Shown: positions 23,901-33,054, numbered from the stretch's first letter. The stretch: 64,000 bases of DNA from Bacillota bacterium (GCA_023439505.1 JAEXNR010000017.1:124001-188000); one strand, 5' to 3'. Numbers and translations: made by a program. Notes: generated from the letters alone by a model not told the origin.

Positions 23901-25618
23901 ATACCGAGAATGGGAAAACGGTAACGGCAAATGTTGTTATCACAGTGAAGCCCAACGTATCAAGTCTTACTGTAACCCCTTCCACAACGACTGTTTATAA
24001 CGGAGCGGCAGAACCTTCCTATACGGTGAAGATAAATTATGAAGACGGAACCAATAAAGTAATAACATCAGGTTATACAAAAGCAGGATGGAGTACCGGG
24101 TATGGCACAAAGACAGTAACCTTTACCTATACCGAGAATGGAACAACGGTAACAGCAAGTATAGGGATTACCGTAAAGCCCAATATTAACAGTCTGTCTG
24201 TAACCCCGGATGCCCAGAATGTAAAACGGTATACGTCCCCTTCCTTTACTGTGAAGGTTCTTTATGAAGACGGAACCGGTAAAGTCATTACCTCCGGCTA
24301 TACCATGTCCGCGGTTCATACGGATACCCTTGGTCCTCAAACTGTTATCTTTTCCTATAAAGAGAACAATATCACAAAATCAGCATCGGTAACCATAAAT
24401 GTTATCCATATGACACGTATTTGTCCCGTATGCGGCACAGAATATGAGCTTGATGATCAGGACAGGGACAATGGCTGCCCGGTTTGTGCCCATACCATTG
24501 AAAGAATTTCAGCTACTCCGGACACAGTTACGGCGGAGCAGGGAAATTCTTTAGCGATCACGGTGGAAGCAATCTTCAAAGACGGAAGAAAAGAAATCGT
24601 GTATGGCTGGACAAGTGATTTTATTTCTTCCATCTTAGGTTATCAGGAAGTTACTGTCACGTATCTGGGAAAAGAGGCTGCAATAACGGTATATGTAAAG
24701 AGCAGTAAAATCATTTGTCCAACCTGTGGCAGGCAGTATGAGCTACTGGGGGATGGAAGTGATCCGGGATGCCCTAATTGCCACGCCGAAGCGGTGAGCA
24801 TAACGGCTTCCCCTGATCATGTGACGATGGAGGCACATGAAGAACTGAATATCACTGTTACGGCAACCTATCGGGATGGCCATAAAGAGGAAGTGACAGC
24901 GTGGTACACGGACCTGAATACAGATGCTCCCGGAACCTTTGAAGCAACGGTCTATTATCAGTCCGTCAGCACCAGGATAACGGTTATCATAATGGAGGAG
25001 GGAAGAATTACCTGTCCGTATTGCGGACTGGAATATAGTTTCTCTGATTCTCCAAGAGGCTGCCCGGTATGTCATTATAAAGTGGTTGGAATAGAGGCGT
25101 ATTTAAGAGATGGGGGAACAAAAGTGCCTTATAAATCTCCTTTAAATCTTGAGATTATACTTATCTTTCAGGATACCCACAGGGAGGTCATATACAACGG
25201 ATGGACTGCACCGGGATATCAACCGGAGGTATTGGGAGTTCAGAATGTCACGGTCTATTATGACGAGTTTCATACAACCATTACAATAGAGGTTGTGAAA
25301 AATGACAGGCTTGTAACCTGTCCCAATGGACATGAGTATTATCTGAATGATGACGGGACGGATCCGGGATGCCCTTACTGTATTCCTCAAACCATTCTCG
25401 AACAGTCTGTTTTATACTTTGATACAACCTATACAAATGATATTATCAGCGCTTTATATACGGATGGAATTTATAATCTGGAACAGGGAGATTATCTGGT
25501 GGTTTCAGTGACACAAAAAGAGGAATCCCTGCGATCAAGGCTCACAACCCTGTTTATTCGTACGAACATTTTTAATAAAAGAGAAAAATACGTATCCGGA
25601 GGAGAAGTAAAGGAGTAA
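20942..25618 (+). CDS. Giant surface protein with Ig-like repeats and zinc-ribbon modules
   Basis: The 1558-aa product starts at GTG 20942 after GAGGAG. Residues about 6-28 form one membrane helix, followed by a conserved FTNEARGKGHITREMYE segment shared with the next gene. A His/Cys-rich part (HTDACYAGHRHGESGC) follows, then an Ig-like domain, nine near-identical 76-residue Ig-like repeats (about residues 400-1082) plus a divergent tenth. From about 1160 to 1480, four Cys4 ribbons (such as CPVCGTEYEL ... GCPVC) alternate with Ig-like domains. There is no LPXTG signal. The shared N-terminus suggests export by the Tad-like machine as an oversized pilin-like adhesin; that is inference. Confidence 0.8.
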   Translation: MDSLGRFISIFIAIIMVIMLPLQYVAQAQIEVINDIAGTRTNQFTNEARGKGHITREMYEGLVNSLAGTGEQYDIEMEVSHPVTGKEVSQNTLGDILPELTLKNTSLSKDGEIHSLSGHVHTDACYAGHRHGESGCTSSSFYTGPEFRIRGVDTSSHSDIYDEYTDGRYYQCADCYNYPLRISLIHSQYGRYIYYPNTEYIKVTQLYLGQDEQLRINDFYYYYFLESTVDPGTGWYPVQINGTTIFRKLNPDYDKYYDLWLHSGYPYPIDRDGLIQAGYNPAYSCYYCLQTGRITKTLTENWSCGLSQDEAPICDRVVTAITPTNPIQTVDKGASIITTATATYLDGHTGMVDCPSNYNPNQIGTQYVTLSYSCLAWNAKYWGTFTTSVTVTVRQTDIPSSLTVTPSTTNVYNGAAEPTYSVRINYENGNSKILSSGYTKAGWSAGYGTKTVTFSYSENGKTVTASVVITVKPNISGLTVTPSSTAIYNGAAEPSYTIKVNYEDGSNKTITSGYTKTGWSSGAGTKTVTFTYTENGKTASASVVITVKPNVTSLTVTPSTTTIYSGSAEPSYTVKVNYENGSNKTITSGYTKTGWSSGVGTKIVTFTYTENGKTASASVVIIVKPNAYGLTVIPSVTTVYNGSEPTYTVTVNYEDGTSNTISTGYAKTGWSAGYGAKTVTFTYTENGKTVTASVVITVKPNVSGLTVTPSTTTMYNGSAEPSYTIKVNYEDGSNKTITSGDTKTGWSAGYGTKTVIFTYTENGKTVTASVVITVKPNVSALTVTPSTSTIYNGDQEPDYMVRLNYEDGTNKVITSGYSKTGWNAGYGARTVKFSYSENGITVTKDVVITVKPNVTGIVVTPSATSIYNGAAEPSYTVKVNYEDGSNKTITSGDTKTGWSSGVGTKTVTFTYTENGKTVTASVVITVKPNVTSLAVTPSTTSMYNGAAEPSYTVKLNYEDGSNKTITTGYTKTGWSSGAGTKTVTFTYTENGKTVTANVVITVKPNVSSLTVTPSTTTVYNGAAEPSYTVKINYEDGTNKVITSGYTKAGWSTGYGTKTVTFTYTENGTTVTASIGITVKPNINSLSVTPDAQNVKRYTSPSFTVKVLYEDGTGKVITSGYTMSAVHTDTLGPQTVIFSYKENNITKSASVTINVIHMTRICPVCGTEYELDDQDRDNGCPVCAHTIERISATPDTVTAEQGNSLAITVEAIFKDGRKEIVYGWTSDFISSILGYQEVTVTYLGKEAAITVYVKSSKIICPTCGRQYELLGDGSDPGCPNCHAEAVSITASPDHVTMEAHEELNITVTATYRDGHKEEVTAWYTDLNTDAPGTFEATVYYQSVSTRITVIIMEEGRITCPYCGLEYSFSDSPRGCPVCHYKVVGIEAYLRDGGTKVPYKSPLNLEIILIFQDTHREVIYNGWTAPGYQPEVLGVQNVTVYYDEFHTTITIEVVKNDRLVTCPNGHEYYLNDDGTDPGCPYCIPQTILEQSVLYFDTTYTNDIISALYTDGIYNLEQGDYLVVSVTQKEESLRSRLTTLFIRTNIFNKREKYVSGGEVKE
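22139..24187 (+). repeat. Nine tandem 228-bp repeats coding for Ig-like domains
   Basis: Nine units of 76 codons (the fourth has 75) each read like LTVTPSTT, YNGAAEPSYTV, NYEDGSNKTITSGYTKTGW and TVTFTYTENGKTVTASVVITVKPN parts. Neighbouring copies share long identical DNA stretches, so copy number may change by recombination. A divergent tenth unit follows to about 24411. Confidence 0.9.
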
Positions 25619-25651
25619 GGGGATTGTTGATAAAAGAAGACGGGGGAGTGT

Positions 25652-27958
25652 ATGAGACCAGTTAATGATATGATAGATTTGATGATTACGGTAATTGTGA
25701 TGTTCTTGTTTGCAGTACTTTATTTCGGGCAGAAACAGGATGCCGTAACGCAGACCATAATTAATAAGGATTCAACACATTTTGTTGATGATATCAGGAG
25801 CAAAGGATATCTTACAAAGGATATGTACGAGGATTTCACAGGGGAATTATCCAGGACAAACTTTTTATATGATATTACACTGGAGCACACCCATACCAGT
25901 CAGGAACCGGAATATAGAATGAGAACACCGGATGAGATTATTGATGAGCAAAATCAGGCATATACAGGATCTAATGTCTATACCCATCGTCCGATCAGTA
26001 CAAATATACCATCTGTATCCGATCCGATTAATAATGGGAGTCTGAACACACAAACCAATGAAAGTATTCTAGCAAGCGCAGTAAACGATCCCCCGTCCCC
26101 GGGACATATCCATAATGAAAGCTGCTATGGAGGACATCGGCATGAGGAAGGAAATAAACTGTTTCTACACCAGCATCAACATAACAATGGTTGCGTATCC
26201 TATGTTTCCTATGCAGGAGAGATAGGAACCTGTACTGTATGCGGTACCCGTTATTATGACTATTTCTACTCAGCTTACTGGAACCCGGACACCAATTCTT
26301 CCGTCAGCAGTGGAGCAGGGTATTTAAGTTGTCCAAGTTGTGGAGCAAGATCAGTAAAGGATATAGAATATCATCAGAGTACCGGTTATTCCTGCGGCTA
26401 TAACAGAGATATCGATGGGGATGGATGGTATGATGTTTGTGATTATACGGTTGCTTATCCATATTACATGAGTTATCCGCTGTTAAATGAAATCTCTGTA
26501 TACGTAGCTGGACTTGGTAAATACGTAAATTATCCCAAGGCTTATACCGCAGCATCAGGATGTTATTCCTATCATGTACACGGAGTCCTTCCCAACTATC
26601 CCACAGGTTGTATCGAAGCCAGCTTTTCATCCAATGATAGCTGGACCCCCATGATTACATCTCTATATCGCAATCATGGTGTGAACAGCTTTTGTTATAT
26701 TCCTCAGACCTATACCATCGATATTAAGGACAATGACTGGAAATGGACAAGAGGAAGGTTTGTTTTTCAGGCTGAGAGGCAACCGGACGGGAAAGTGAAG
26801 TTTCATTTATTGTCAACCTATGAAGTAGGGGATAAAAACCTCTATCCGGAGTACCTCTCGGCCGAAGAATTTTCCCAAAGTTTTGACTCGTATAGTTCCT
26901 TTGTTGGCTTCGTGAGAAGATATTATGACGCCTCCTATTATTCAGGGCAATCTTCCAATAATTATTATTTCAGTATCGATTGCAGCGGAGGGATTTCCCT
27001 TTGTGATGTGTCTGCTCAGAGTGTTTGGTATTTAAGCTGTGGGAAGACCCAGAGTGAGACATTGCTCTGTAATCAGGTAATTACGGACCTGATTCCAACA
27101 AACCCGGTTCAGACGGTAGCAACAGGGGATCCGATAATTACAACTGCCAGAGCATATTATCTGGATGGATCCACAAAAGTCATCGCCTGTACAGCCAATT
27201 TTTCCACCAACAGGATAGGACAGAATCAACCGGTAACCTTATCTTATTCCTATACAATACCCGGAGCATCCTATACGAAAACCTGTAATATTACGGTTAC
27301 AGTAGTAGCGAGGACAAAGACCTGTGTCAATGGCCACACCTATCATCTGAATGCGGACGGATCTGATCCGGGGTGCCCTTATTGCAGAGCATGGCTGAGA
27401 AGTCTTGCGGTGGAAACACCTGCTTCGGGAAATATCACAATATATCGGGGAACTACATTACCTCAAAACGCCGTGGTACTTCTTGCCACCTATCTGGATG
27501 GACATCAGGAACACCTTTATCATGAATATGTGGACAATCTGGATATGAATTATATCGGGACACAGACCGTCACACTCAGCTATAAAGGAAAAAATACGCC
27601 CCTCTCTGTTACTGTGAAAAGAAATATTACCCGTTGTGGGGTATGTGGCCGTTATTATGAATTATATCCGGATGACAGTGATCCGGGATGTCCTTATTGC
27701 AGAAGTCTGAAGCCTGTTTTTACAGGTAAGGTGTTGGCTTATGATGATAAAAAATATTTGGATGAAATACTCAGAGAATTGTATGAAGGATCAGGAATTT
27801 ATTATTTTTCAGAAAAGGATTATCTTTTGCTAAAACTTGAGAATACCGATCAAAGTCTGGGGCAAGGCTTGCTATCCGCAATTTTTTATTCCGTGCCTGG
27901 TCATCATGTGAGAACCGAGTATGGAGGTTATATCAGAAATACTCCAAAAGAAGTATGA
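25652..27958 (+). CDS. Large surface protein paralogous to the repeat giant
   Basis: The 768-aa product has one N-terminal membrane helix and a DIRSKGYLTKDMYEDF segment matching the previous protein, then a His/Cys-rich part (IHNESCYGGHRHEEGN, plus HQHQHNNGC). CTVCG and CPSCGA pairs follow, then a long central region I do not recognise, and two Ig-like domains each with a Cys4 ribbon (near residues 558 and 661). The C-terminus aligns with that of the giant (SGIYYFSEKDYLLLKL compared with IYNLEQGDYLVVSV). It is a repeat-poor paralogue and probably an alternative or partner subunit. GGGGGAG lies before the ATG. Confidence 0.78.
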   Translation: MRPVNDMIDLMITVIVMFLFAVLYFGQKQDAVTQTIINKDSTHFVDDIRSKGYLTKDMYEDFTGELSRTNFLYDITLEHTHTSQEPEYRMRTPDEIIDEQNQAYTGSNVYTHRPISTNIPSVSDPINNGSLNTQTNESILASAVNDPPSPGHIHNESCYGGHRHEEGNKLFLHQHQHNNGCVSYVSYAGEIGTCTVCGTRYYDYFYSAYWNPDTNSSVSSGAGYLSCPSCGARSVKDIEYHQSTGYSCGYNRDIDGDGWYDVCDYTVAYPYYMSYPLLNEISVYVAGLGKYVNYPKAYTAASGCYSYHVHGVLPNYPTGCIEASFSSNDSWTPMITSLYRNHGVNSFCYIPQTYTIDIKDNDWKWTRGRFVFQAERQPDGKVKFHLLSTYEVGDKNLYPEYLSAEEFSQSFDSYSSFVGFVRRYYDASYYSGQSSNNYYFSIDCSGGISLCDVSAQSVWYLSCGKTQSETLLCNQVITDLIPTNPVQTVATGDPIITTARAYYLDGSTKVIACTANFSTNRIGQNQPVTLSYSYTIPGASYTKTCNITVTVVARTKTCVNGHTYHLNADGSDPGCPYCRAWLRSLAVETPASGNITIYRGTTLPQNAVVLLATYLDGHQEHLYHEYVDNLDMNYIGTQTVTLSYKGKNTPLSVTVKRNITRCGVCGRYYELYPDDSDPGCPYCRSLKPVFTGKVLAYDDKKYLDEILRELYEGSGIYYFSEKDYLLLKLENTDQSLGQGLLSAIFYSVPGHHVRTEYGGYIRNTPKEV

Positions 27959-27976
27959 GGTTAGGAGGATGTGTTT

Positions 27977-29650
27977 ATGAAGATGTATCATTTTATCCTG
28001 ATTTTTATCCTGATTGCCATTCCTTACATCCTGATCAGTGATATCAAGACAAATGACTTCAAAGCAGTGGTAAAGAATAAAAAACAGATCGATCAAAATC
28101 TTGATACGGCAATGGATGATGGAGTGACAAGCCTGGTACAGTTGATTGATAAAAATATCATCATAAATAAGGATGAGGCAGTTAACAGCTTCTTTATATC
28201 ACTGGAAGCTTCATTTGGCGTACTGGATGATAAAGAGAACCGGGAGAAGTTGGGTTTATATGTTCCCGTAGTGATTGTTACCATGGAAAATGGCTATTAT
28301 ATTTTTTATAGTGATGAATATAAGAATTCAGGAAGGACCTATATATCTAAGCGTTGGAGCGAACGGCAGGCCTATTCGTATGAGGATAATGATTTCATTT
28401 ACGGATTTACGCTGGGAAATGTGATTACGATTTTTGATAAGAATGGTTTACTGGAGCAAAGCCAGGAGAAAGTTGTATATCAGGGGGATTATCGTGACCT
28501 TAGAAGTAAGCCGGAATATGCGGCATTACGTGATGTAAGGCCGGACAGTTTTTTACTTTCTGACGAAGCCTTTCTTGCGGTAAGAAAAAATACCATTCTT
28601 TCGTGCCTTGAAGATTCCATGGCCTATTATACCAGCAGACACAACCGGATCGCACAGCAATATGGAATCACCTATCATTTTGCCTTTCCATCTGTGAAAG
28701 AGTGGGAGTGGGAAGGTTATCTTGACAATAACAGCATGTTCTCGGTGTTTCAGGGATATCCTTATGGAGATGAGGCCGGAGAAACCTATAACCGGTTTAC
28801 CAGTGCTGCATCGAAGATATCAAAAGATCATGTTTATTATCTGGAACAAAAGGACTGGTATAAGGTGTATCACAAACCTGTCTGCACTCAGATTGAAACT
28901 GGTATCATTGTAATCAGAGATGAGCCTTATTTTAACGAAGAAAGCTGCGTACAGGAAGGGGCCTATGCATGTCCCCTCTGTATAAGAAATGGCATTTATG
29001 CCCCTGATATTGCGAAAGATTTTTTGAAAACAAATGCGGGTCTATCCTCCCTGGTGATTGAAAGCGGAGCAAGTCTTTTGGCGGAGTTTGATACCACAAT
29101 TTTAACTTATAATGTAAATGTCCTTTTTGATACCCCTAATTTTAATGTTATGCCTGTATCAGCGGATGCTAATGCTGTCATCACGGTAAATGGCAGCAAT
29201 ATTTTAAGTGGCTGCAGCTGGAATGCACCGAGTCCGCAACCGGGGCAGACAAATTTAGTTACGGTAAAAGTATCTGTTCCCGGAAAAACAGATACCATCT
29301 ATATCATGAATGTGATTCGTGCATCGTCTCCCTATCTGCAAGCGCCCGGTTTTGAACTCTATAAGCCGGATGGAACAAAACTCAACTTAAGTCCGGTATT
29401 CAATAAGACAAGAACTACGCCACCGAATACGCCTTTTAATGCCGGAACAGTTAGTGTACCCTTCATTACAGTAAAATGTTATCCGGAGGATACCAATGCC
29501 ATTGTAACAATCAATGGCGCCTTACTTCCCTATGGACAGGTCTATACCCATACATTTAGCGGTACGGGAGCAGTACAGTTTCAAGTGGAGATAAAAAGTA
29601 AAAAGGGAAATGACAACCGCAGCTATGCATTTAAAGTAACAAAAAGTTAG
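27977..29650 (+). CDS. Large membrane-anchored protein with cadherin-like C-terminal domains
   Basis: The 557-aa product has an N-terminal membrane helix (about residues 4-20) and a TNDFKAVVKNKKQIDQNLDTAMDDGV stretch (read in parts), similar in style to pilin or TadE-like N-termini. The middle is unrecognised, with a CPLC pair near residue 333. The C-terminus has two beta-sandwich repeats (SADANAVITVNGS and PEDTNAIVTINGA) of the cadherin-like type. AGGAGG is 8 bases before ATG 27977; the GTG six bases earlier is too close. It is the last gene of the locus and is followed by a strong terminator. Confidence 0.68.
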   Translation: MKMYHFILIFILIAIPYILISDIKTNDFKAVVKNKKQIDQNLDTAMDDGVTSLVQLIDKNIIINKDEAVNSFFISLEASFGVLDDKENREKLGLYVPVVIVTMENGYYIFYSDEYKNSGRTYISKRWSERQAYSYEDNDFIYGFTLGNVITIFDKNGLLEQSQEKVVYQGDYRDLRSKPEYAALRDVRPDSFLLSDEAFLAVRKNTILSCLEDSMAYYTSRHNRIAQQYGITYHFAFPSVKEWEWEGYLDNNSMFSVFQGYPYGDEAGETYNRFTSAASKISKDHVYYLEQKDWYKVYHKPVCTQIETGIIVIRDEPYFNEESCVQEGAYACPLCIRNGIYAPDIAKDFLKTNAGLSSLVIESGASLLAEFDTTILTYNVNVLFDTPNFNVMPVSADANAVITVNGSNILSGCSWNAPSPQPGQTNLVTVKVSVPGKTDTIYIMNVIRASSPYLQAPGFELYKPDGTKLNLSPVFNKTRTTPPNTPFNAGTVSVPFITVKCYPEDTNAIVTINGALLPYGQVYTHTFSGTGAVQFQVEIKSKKGNDNRSYAFKVTKS

Positions 29651-29700
29651 TATTTTGGAAGTGATGATTTTTCTCCGGGCGCTATTTACTAAAATAAAAA

Positions 29701-29733
29701 GGACTTCTTCTTATGTTCAATAAGAAGAAGTCC
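29701..29733. terminator. Perfect 13-bp hairpin terminator closing the Tad-like locus
   Basis: GGACTTCTTCTTA pairs exactly with TAAGAAGAAGTCC around a 7-base loop. The T-run is on the minus strand side, serving the LCP gene; the stem also marks the end of the plus-strand locus. Confidence 0.85.
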
Positions 29734-29745
29734 GATTATATTCAT

Positions 29746-31053
29746 TTATTTTAAACGTTCCGCTACTTCCTTGGCAGCCTGCTCCTCCGTATCATTAAAG
29801 ACAAATTGATAAAATTCTTTCAGGTTGGTATCCCATTCAATCACCAGGGGATCGTTTACCCCGTTATAGTCATCGGGGGTAGTGAAGGTATGATCGATCG
29901 GAATACGCATGGTGTTCATGGTAGTTATTTTATTTTCCACTACATCTTCGATAGCCTGCTCAATCTGCTTTTGAGATAAGTTCGTAGAAATATCCCCGAG
30001 ACAGTCTCTCATTATGGTAACAAGCTGAATAACATTCTTAGATTTGTATTTATTAAAAATTGCTTCTAATACTTTGCGTTGACGTAATGTTCTTCCATAA
30101 TCGTCATGAACGCCCTCTATTGTCTCAACCTTACGGATACGGCAGTAACCCAGTACCTGGTTTCCGACTAAATTGTTCATACCCGGATGTACATTACGGA
30201 GTGCACGATTTGATATATAATTCGTTCTGTTGAGATAGTTTGCTTCTTTCACGCCAAGCTCAATTGAGATACCGCCTAATCGATCCACAATATTTTCAAA
30301 GGAACTAAAATTTATGTAGGCATATCCGTCAATTTCAATTTTATAATTCTGTTCAACAGTCTTAATCAAATTATCGACGCCGCCTTTGGCATAAACTGCA
30401 TTTAGTTTTGTAGGACTTTCACCAGGATTTTGAAGGTAAGTATCTCTCATTAAGGAAGTGAGTTTTACTGTATTATCCTTGGTATTGATGGAAGCGATCA
30501 TCATGGTGTCCGTATTACGGGCACCTTCTATTTCTTCAATGCCAAATATCAAATAGTTTGTAACATAATCCTCACCTCTGGCAACCAGATTATGACTGAG
30601 ATTGTTTTGAGGAGTTTCATCATCATCCGGTTTGTTATTATTTGCTTCATCAACCGGCCGAACGATGGAATTATCATTATTATTATCTTTGTCTATTGAC
30701 TGATAGATAAAATTACTTGCTACTTTATATAAGATACCCCGACCCCAGGGAGTCGCAATAAGGAACACAGCACATAAAATAAGTACCGCTCCGGTAATCC
30801 CCGCTGCCTTAGCAATTTTTTGAATCCTCTTTTTCTTAGCTTTGTTTTTATTCGGTGTCTGACTGTGCGTTAGTTCATCATTTACCTGTTGTTTCAGTGA
30901 TTCCTGCAGATCAATAAAATCATCAAAAGGATCCGTTTCCTGAGGAAGATCTAAACGAATGTCCTCCTCATGATCCTCATGTTCAGAAGATTTGTCTGAG
31001 GTGTTTGTCATGTCATTAGATTCAATTGGTTTATTACCTATGTCGTCATTCAT
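29746..31053 (-). CDS. LytR-CpsA-Psr (LCP) family cell-wall ligase
   Basis: LCP proteins attach glycopolymers such as teichoic acids to peptidoglycan on the outer face of the membrane. The 435-aa product has an acidic cytoplasmic tail of about 80 residues, one helix (about 83-101) and the LCP domain with EGARNTDTMMIASI, SLMRDTYL, KLNAVYAKGGVDNLI and the Arg-rich DDYGRTLRQRKVLEAI stretch. These carry the Asp and Arg residues that bind pyrophosphate lipid. GGAAAGGG precedes the ATG. It converges on the Tad-like locus, sharing the terminator. Confidence 0.92.
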   Translation of the reverse strand: MNDDIGNKPIESNDMTNTSDKSSEHEDHEEDIRLDLPQETDPFDDFIDLQESLKQQVNDELTHSQTPNKNKAKKKRIQKIAKAAGITGAVLILCAVFLIATPWGRGILYKVASNFIYQSIDKDNNNDNSIVRPVDEANNNKPDDDETPQNNLSHNLVARGEDYVTNYLIFGIEEIEGARNTDTMMIASINTKDNTVKLTSLMRDTYLQNPGESPTKLNAVYAKGGVDNLIKTVEQNYKIEIDGYAYINFSSFENIVDRLGGISIELGVKEANYLNRTNYISNRALRNVHPGMNNLVGNQVLGYCRIRKVETIEGVHDDYGRTLRQRKVLEAIFNKYKSKNVIQLVTIMRDCLGDISTNLSQKQIEQAIEDVVENKITTMNTMRIPIDHTFTTPDDYNGVNDPLVIEWDTNLKEFYQFVFNDTEEQAAKEVAERLK

Positions 31054-31480
31054 GAAAAAACCCTTTCCAGCTCATATGAATTATTCCTACAATAATAGGC
31101 AGAATCGTAAGATGCTATTATATTATAAACACTAATGTAAATTATGTGTAAATGAATTTCTGTTCTAGTATATACGAAGGAGCATAAATATTCAATAAAA
31201 AAGTTTATGATCATCGAATTTTCACGATTATGGGAGAAAATAACAGGTATTCATATAAATGATATCATAATTTTTATCAAGAAGAAATTAAGTTGATAAG
31301 AATATTATGAGGCATATATCAAATAATTATTATGCGGAAAAGCAATAATAGATAAAGTAAGACTGGTATATTTAAGCAGATGCTTTGAATAAGAAAAAGG
31401 CTCATATTTCAATAATAAAGACATTCGCCAGACGTCTTGATTACCAAACAGAGCCAGATATCACAGAAATCAGTATTTCA
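31054..31480. other. AT-rich intergenic region upstream of the LCP gene
   Basis: Roughly 430 bases hold no gene with a credible ribosome site. TATAAT-like words on the minus strand near 31120-31140 may be the LCP promoter, but the -35 spacing is poor (13 or 19 bases). Nothing else is seen. Confidence 0.4.
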
Positions 31481-32758
31481 CTAATTCTCTGTGTGAAGTT
31501 CTTCGTTATGATGGAGCAGAATATGCACTTTATCGATCCTGTTTTTATCTACAGCAGTGACAGTAAAAGTTATATCCTTATTTGTAACGGTTTCGCCTTC
31601 TTCCGGTAAATGATCCAAAAGATATATAATATGACCGGCGATAGAATCATAATCATCAGATTCCAGATCCAAATCTAATATTTCATTAATTTCATCTAAC
31701 TTTGTATTACCGTCAACAATATATTCGAACTCAGAGAGTGCCTGAATATTGTCCTCTTCATCATCGTCATATTCATCCCGGATCTCTCCTACAATTTCTT
31801 CCAGTAAATCTTCAATTGTAATAAGACCGGCAGTTGCACCATATTCATCCAGTACGATGGCAATTGGAATGGAGTTTCTTCTCATCTCTATCAAAAGTTC
31901 CGAAGTCTTCTTGAATTCATAAGTAAAATAGGCGTCTCTGAGGATTTCTTTTATATTAAAAGTTTCTTTATCACCGTTATAAAAGAAAACATCCTTTAAG
32001 TTTACGATTCCGATTACATTATCCCGAGTTTCGAGATAGACAGGCATTCGGGTGTATTTTTCCTCTGAAAATGCCTGTACCAATTCTTCATAGGTTAATT
32101 CGGCACTGGCAAAAGCCATATCAATCCGCGGAATCATTACATCCTTTGCAAGGGAATCTCCAAAATCAACCACATTGGTGATCATACGGCGTTCTTCACT
32201 TTCAATTACGCCTTCTTCATGACTATAATCCAAGATCGTGCGAAATTCATTTTCAGTGATTGCTGAGGTCTTGGCATTTGGATCAATTCGTAACAATAAC
32301 ATAATCCCAAGACTGAACTTATTAATAATGAATATAACAGGTGTCAGTATCTTCGTAAGAAAATATATGGGCAATCCAAATAGCATAGAAATCTTCTCGG
32401 CGTGCATTGCAGCAACAGATTTGGGTGTGATCTCTCCGAATATCAATATAAATAAGGTCAGCACACCGGTCATTAACCCGATCCATTTGTTTCCAAACGC
32501 ATTGATTGCTAAAGTGGTTGTCAGGGATGAGGCAGATATATTAACGATATTATTACAGATTAAAATCGCACTTAACATTTTGCCTGTATCTTCTAATAAA
32601 TTCATTACGGTTTTGGCACCTTTTACATCATCATCTGCCAGAGTTCGCATCCGAAGCTTGTTTACCGTGGTAAGCGCGGTCTCCGATGCGGAGAAAAATG
32701 CAGATAACAAAAGCAGGATAATCACTATTATCAGCCGCGTGGCGTCACTGGAATCCAA
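31481..32758 (-). CDS. CorC/HlyC-type CNNM-CBS membrane protein
   Basis: The 425-aa product has a CNNM membrane domain at the N-terminus (three to four helices; SAFFSASETALTTVNKLRMR near residue 19), two CBS domains in the middle (PRIDMAFAS ... TRMPVYLE and NSIPIAIVLDEYGATAGLITIEDLLEEIVGEI) and a C-terminal CorC/HlyC domain (DGNTKLDEINEIL). Members of this family act in divalent cation, often magnesium, homeostasis. The older name haemolysin is not supported by function. The start is TTG with AGGAGA upstream. Upstream of the LCP gene but 430 bases apart. Confidence 0.92.
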   Translation of the reverse strand: MDSSDATRLIIVIILLLLSAFFSASETALTTVNKLRMRTLADDDVKGAKTVMNLLEDTGKMLSAILICNNIVNISASSLTTTLAINAFGNKWIGLMTGVLTLFILIFGEITPKSVAAMHAEKISMLFGLPIYFLTKILTPVIFIINKFSLGIMLLLRIDPNAKTSAITENEFRTILDYSHEEGVIESEERRMITNVVDFGDSLAKDVMIPRIDMAFASAELTYEELVQAFSEEKYTRMPVYLETRDNVIGIVNLKDVFFYNGDKETFNIKEILRDAYFTYEFKKTSELLIEMRRNSIPIAIVLDEYGATAGLITIEDLLEEIVGEIRDEYDDDEEDNIQALSEFEYIVDGNTKLDEINEILDLDLESDDYDSIAGHIIYLLDHLPEEGETVTNKDITFTVTAVDKNRIDKVHILLHHNEELHTEN

Positions 32759-33054
32759 TCAATCATCTCCTATAAACAAGAGGAATCGGCAAGCCGTCTC
32801 ACTTGTATTAATATAAATTTATAGTTCTTATACACCTTTTACATCTTACAGGATGGCTTGCACAATGTCAAGTTTTCCAGTCTTTTTTCATTTTATTTTC
32901 ATATTTTTGTTAATATTTCCATGAAGTGCATAAAAAAGACACAAAAAAATGCTAGCACATATAGCTGATTCCTATTGTAGATTTTAGAAATTTGGTGTAT
33001 TATTTTTTTTATAGTGCTTACTACTGACAGGAGTTCTTTTTAAGGAGGCAGATA

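Noticed and set aside
31481..32758. Haemolysin
   Set aside because: The old family name comes from homology only; the CNNM-CBS-CorC layout points to cation handling.
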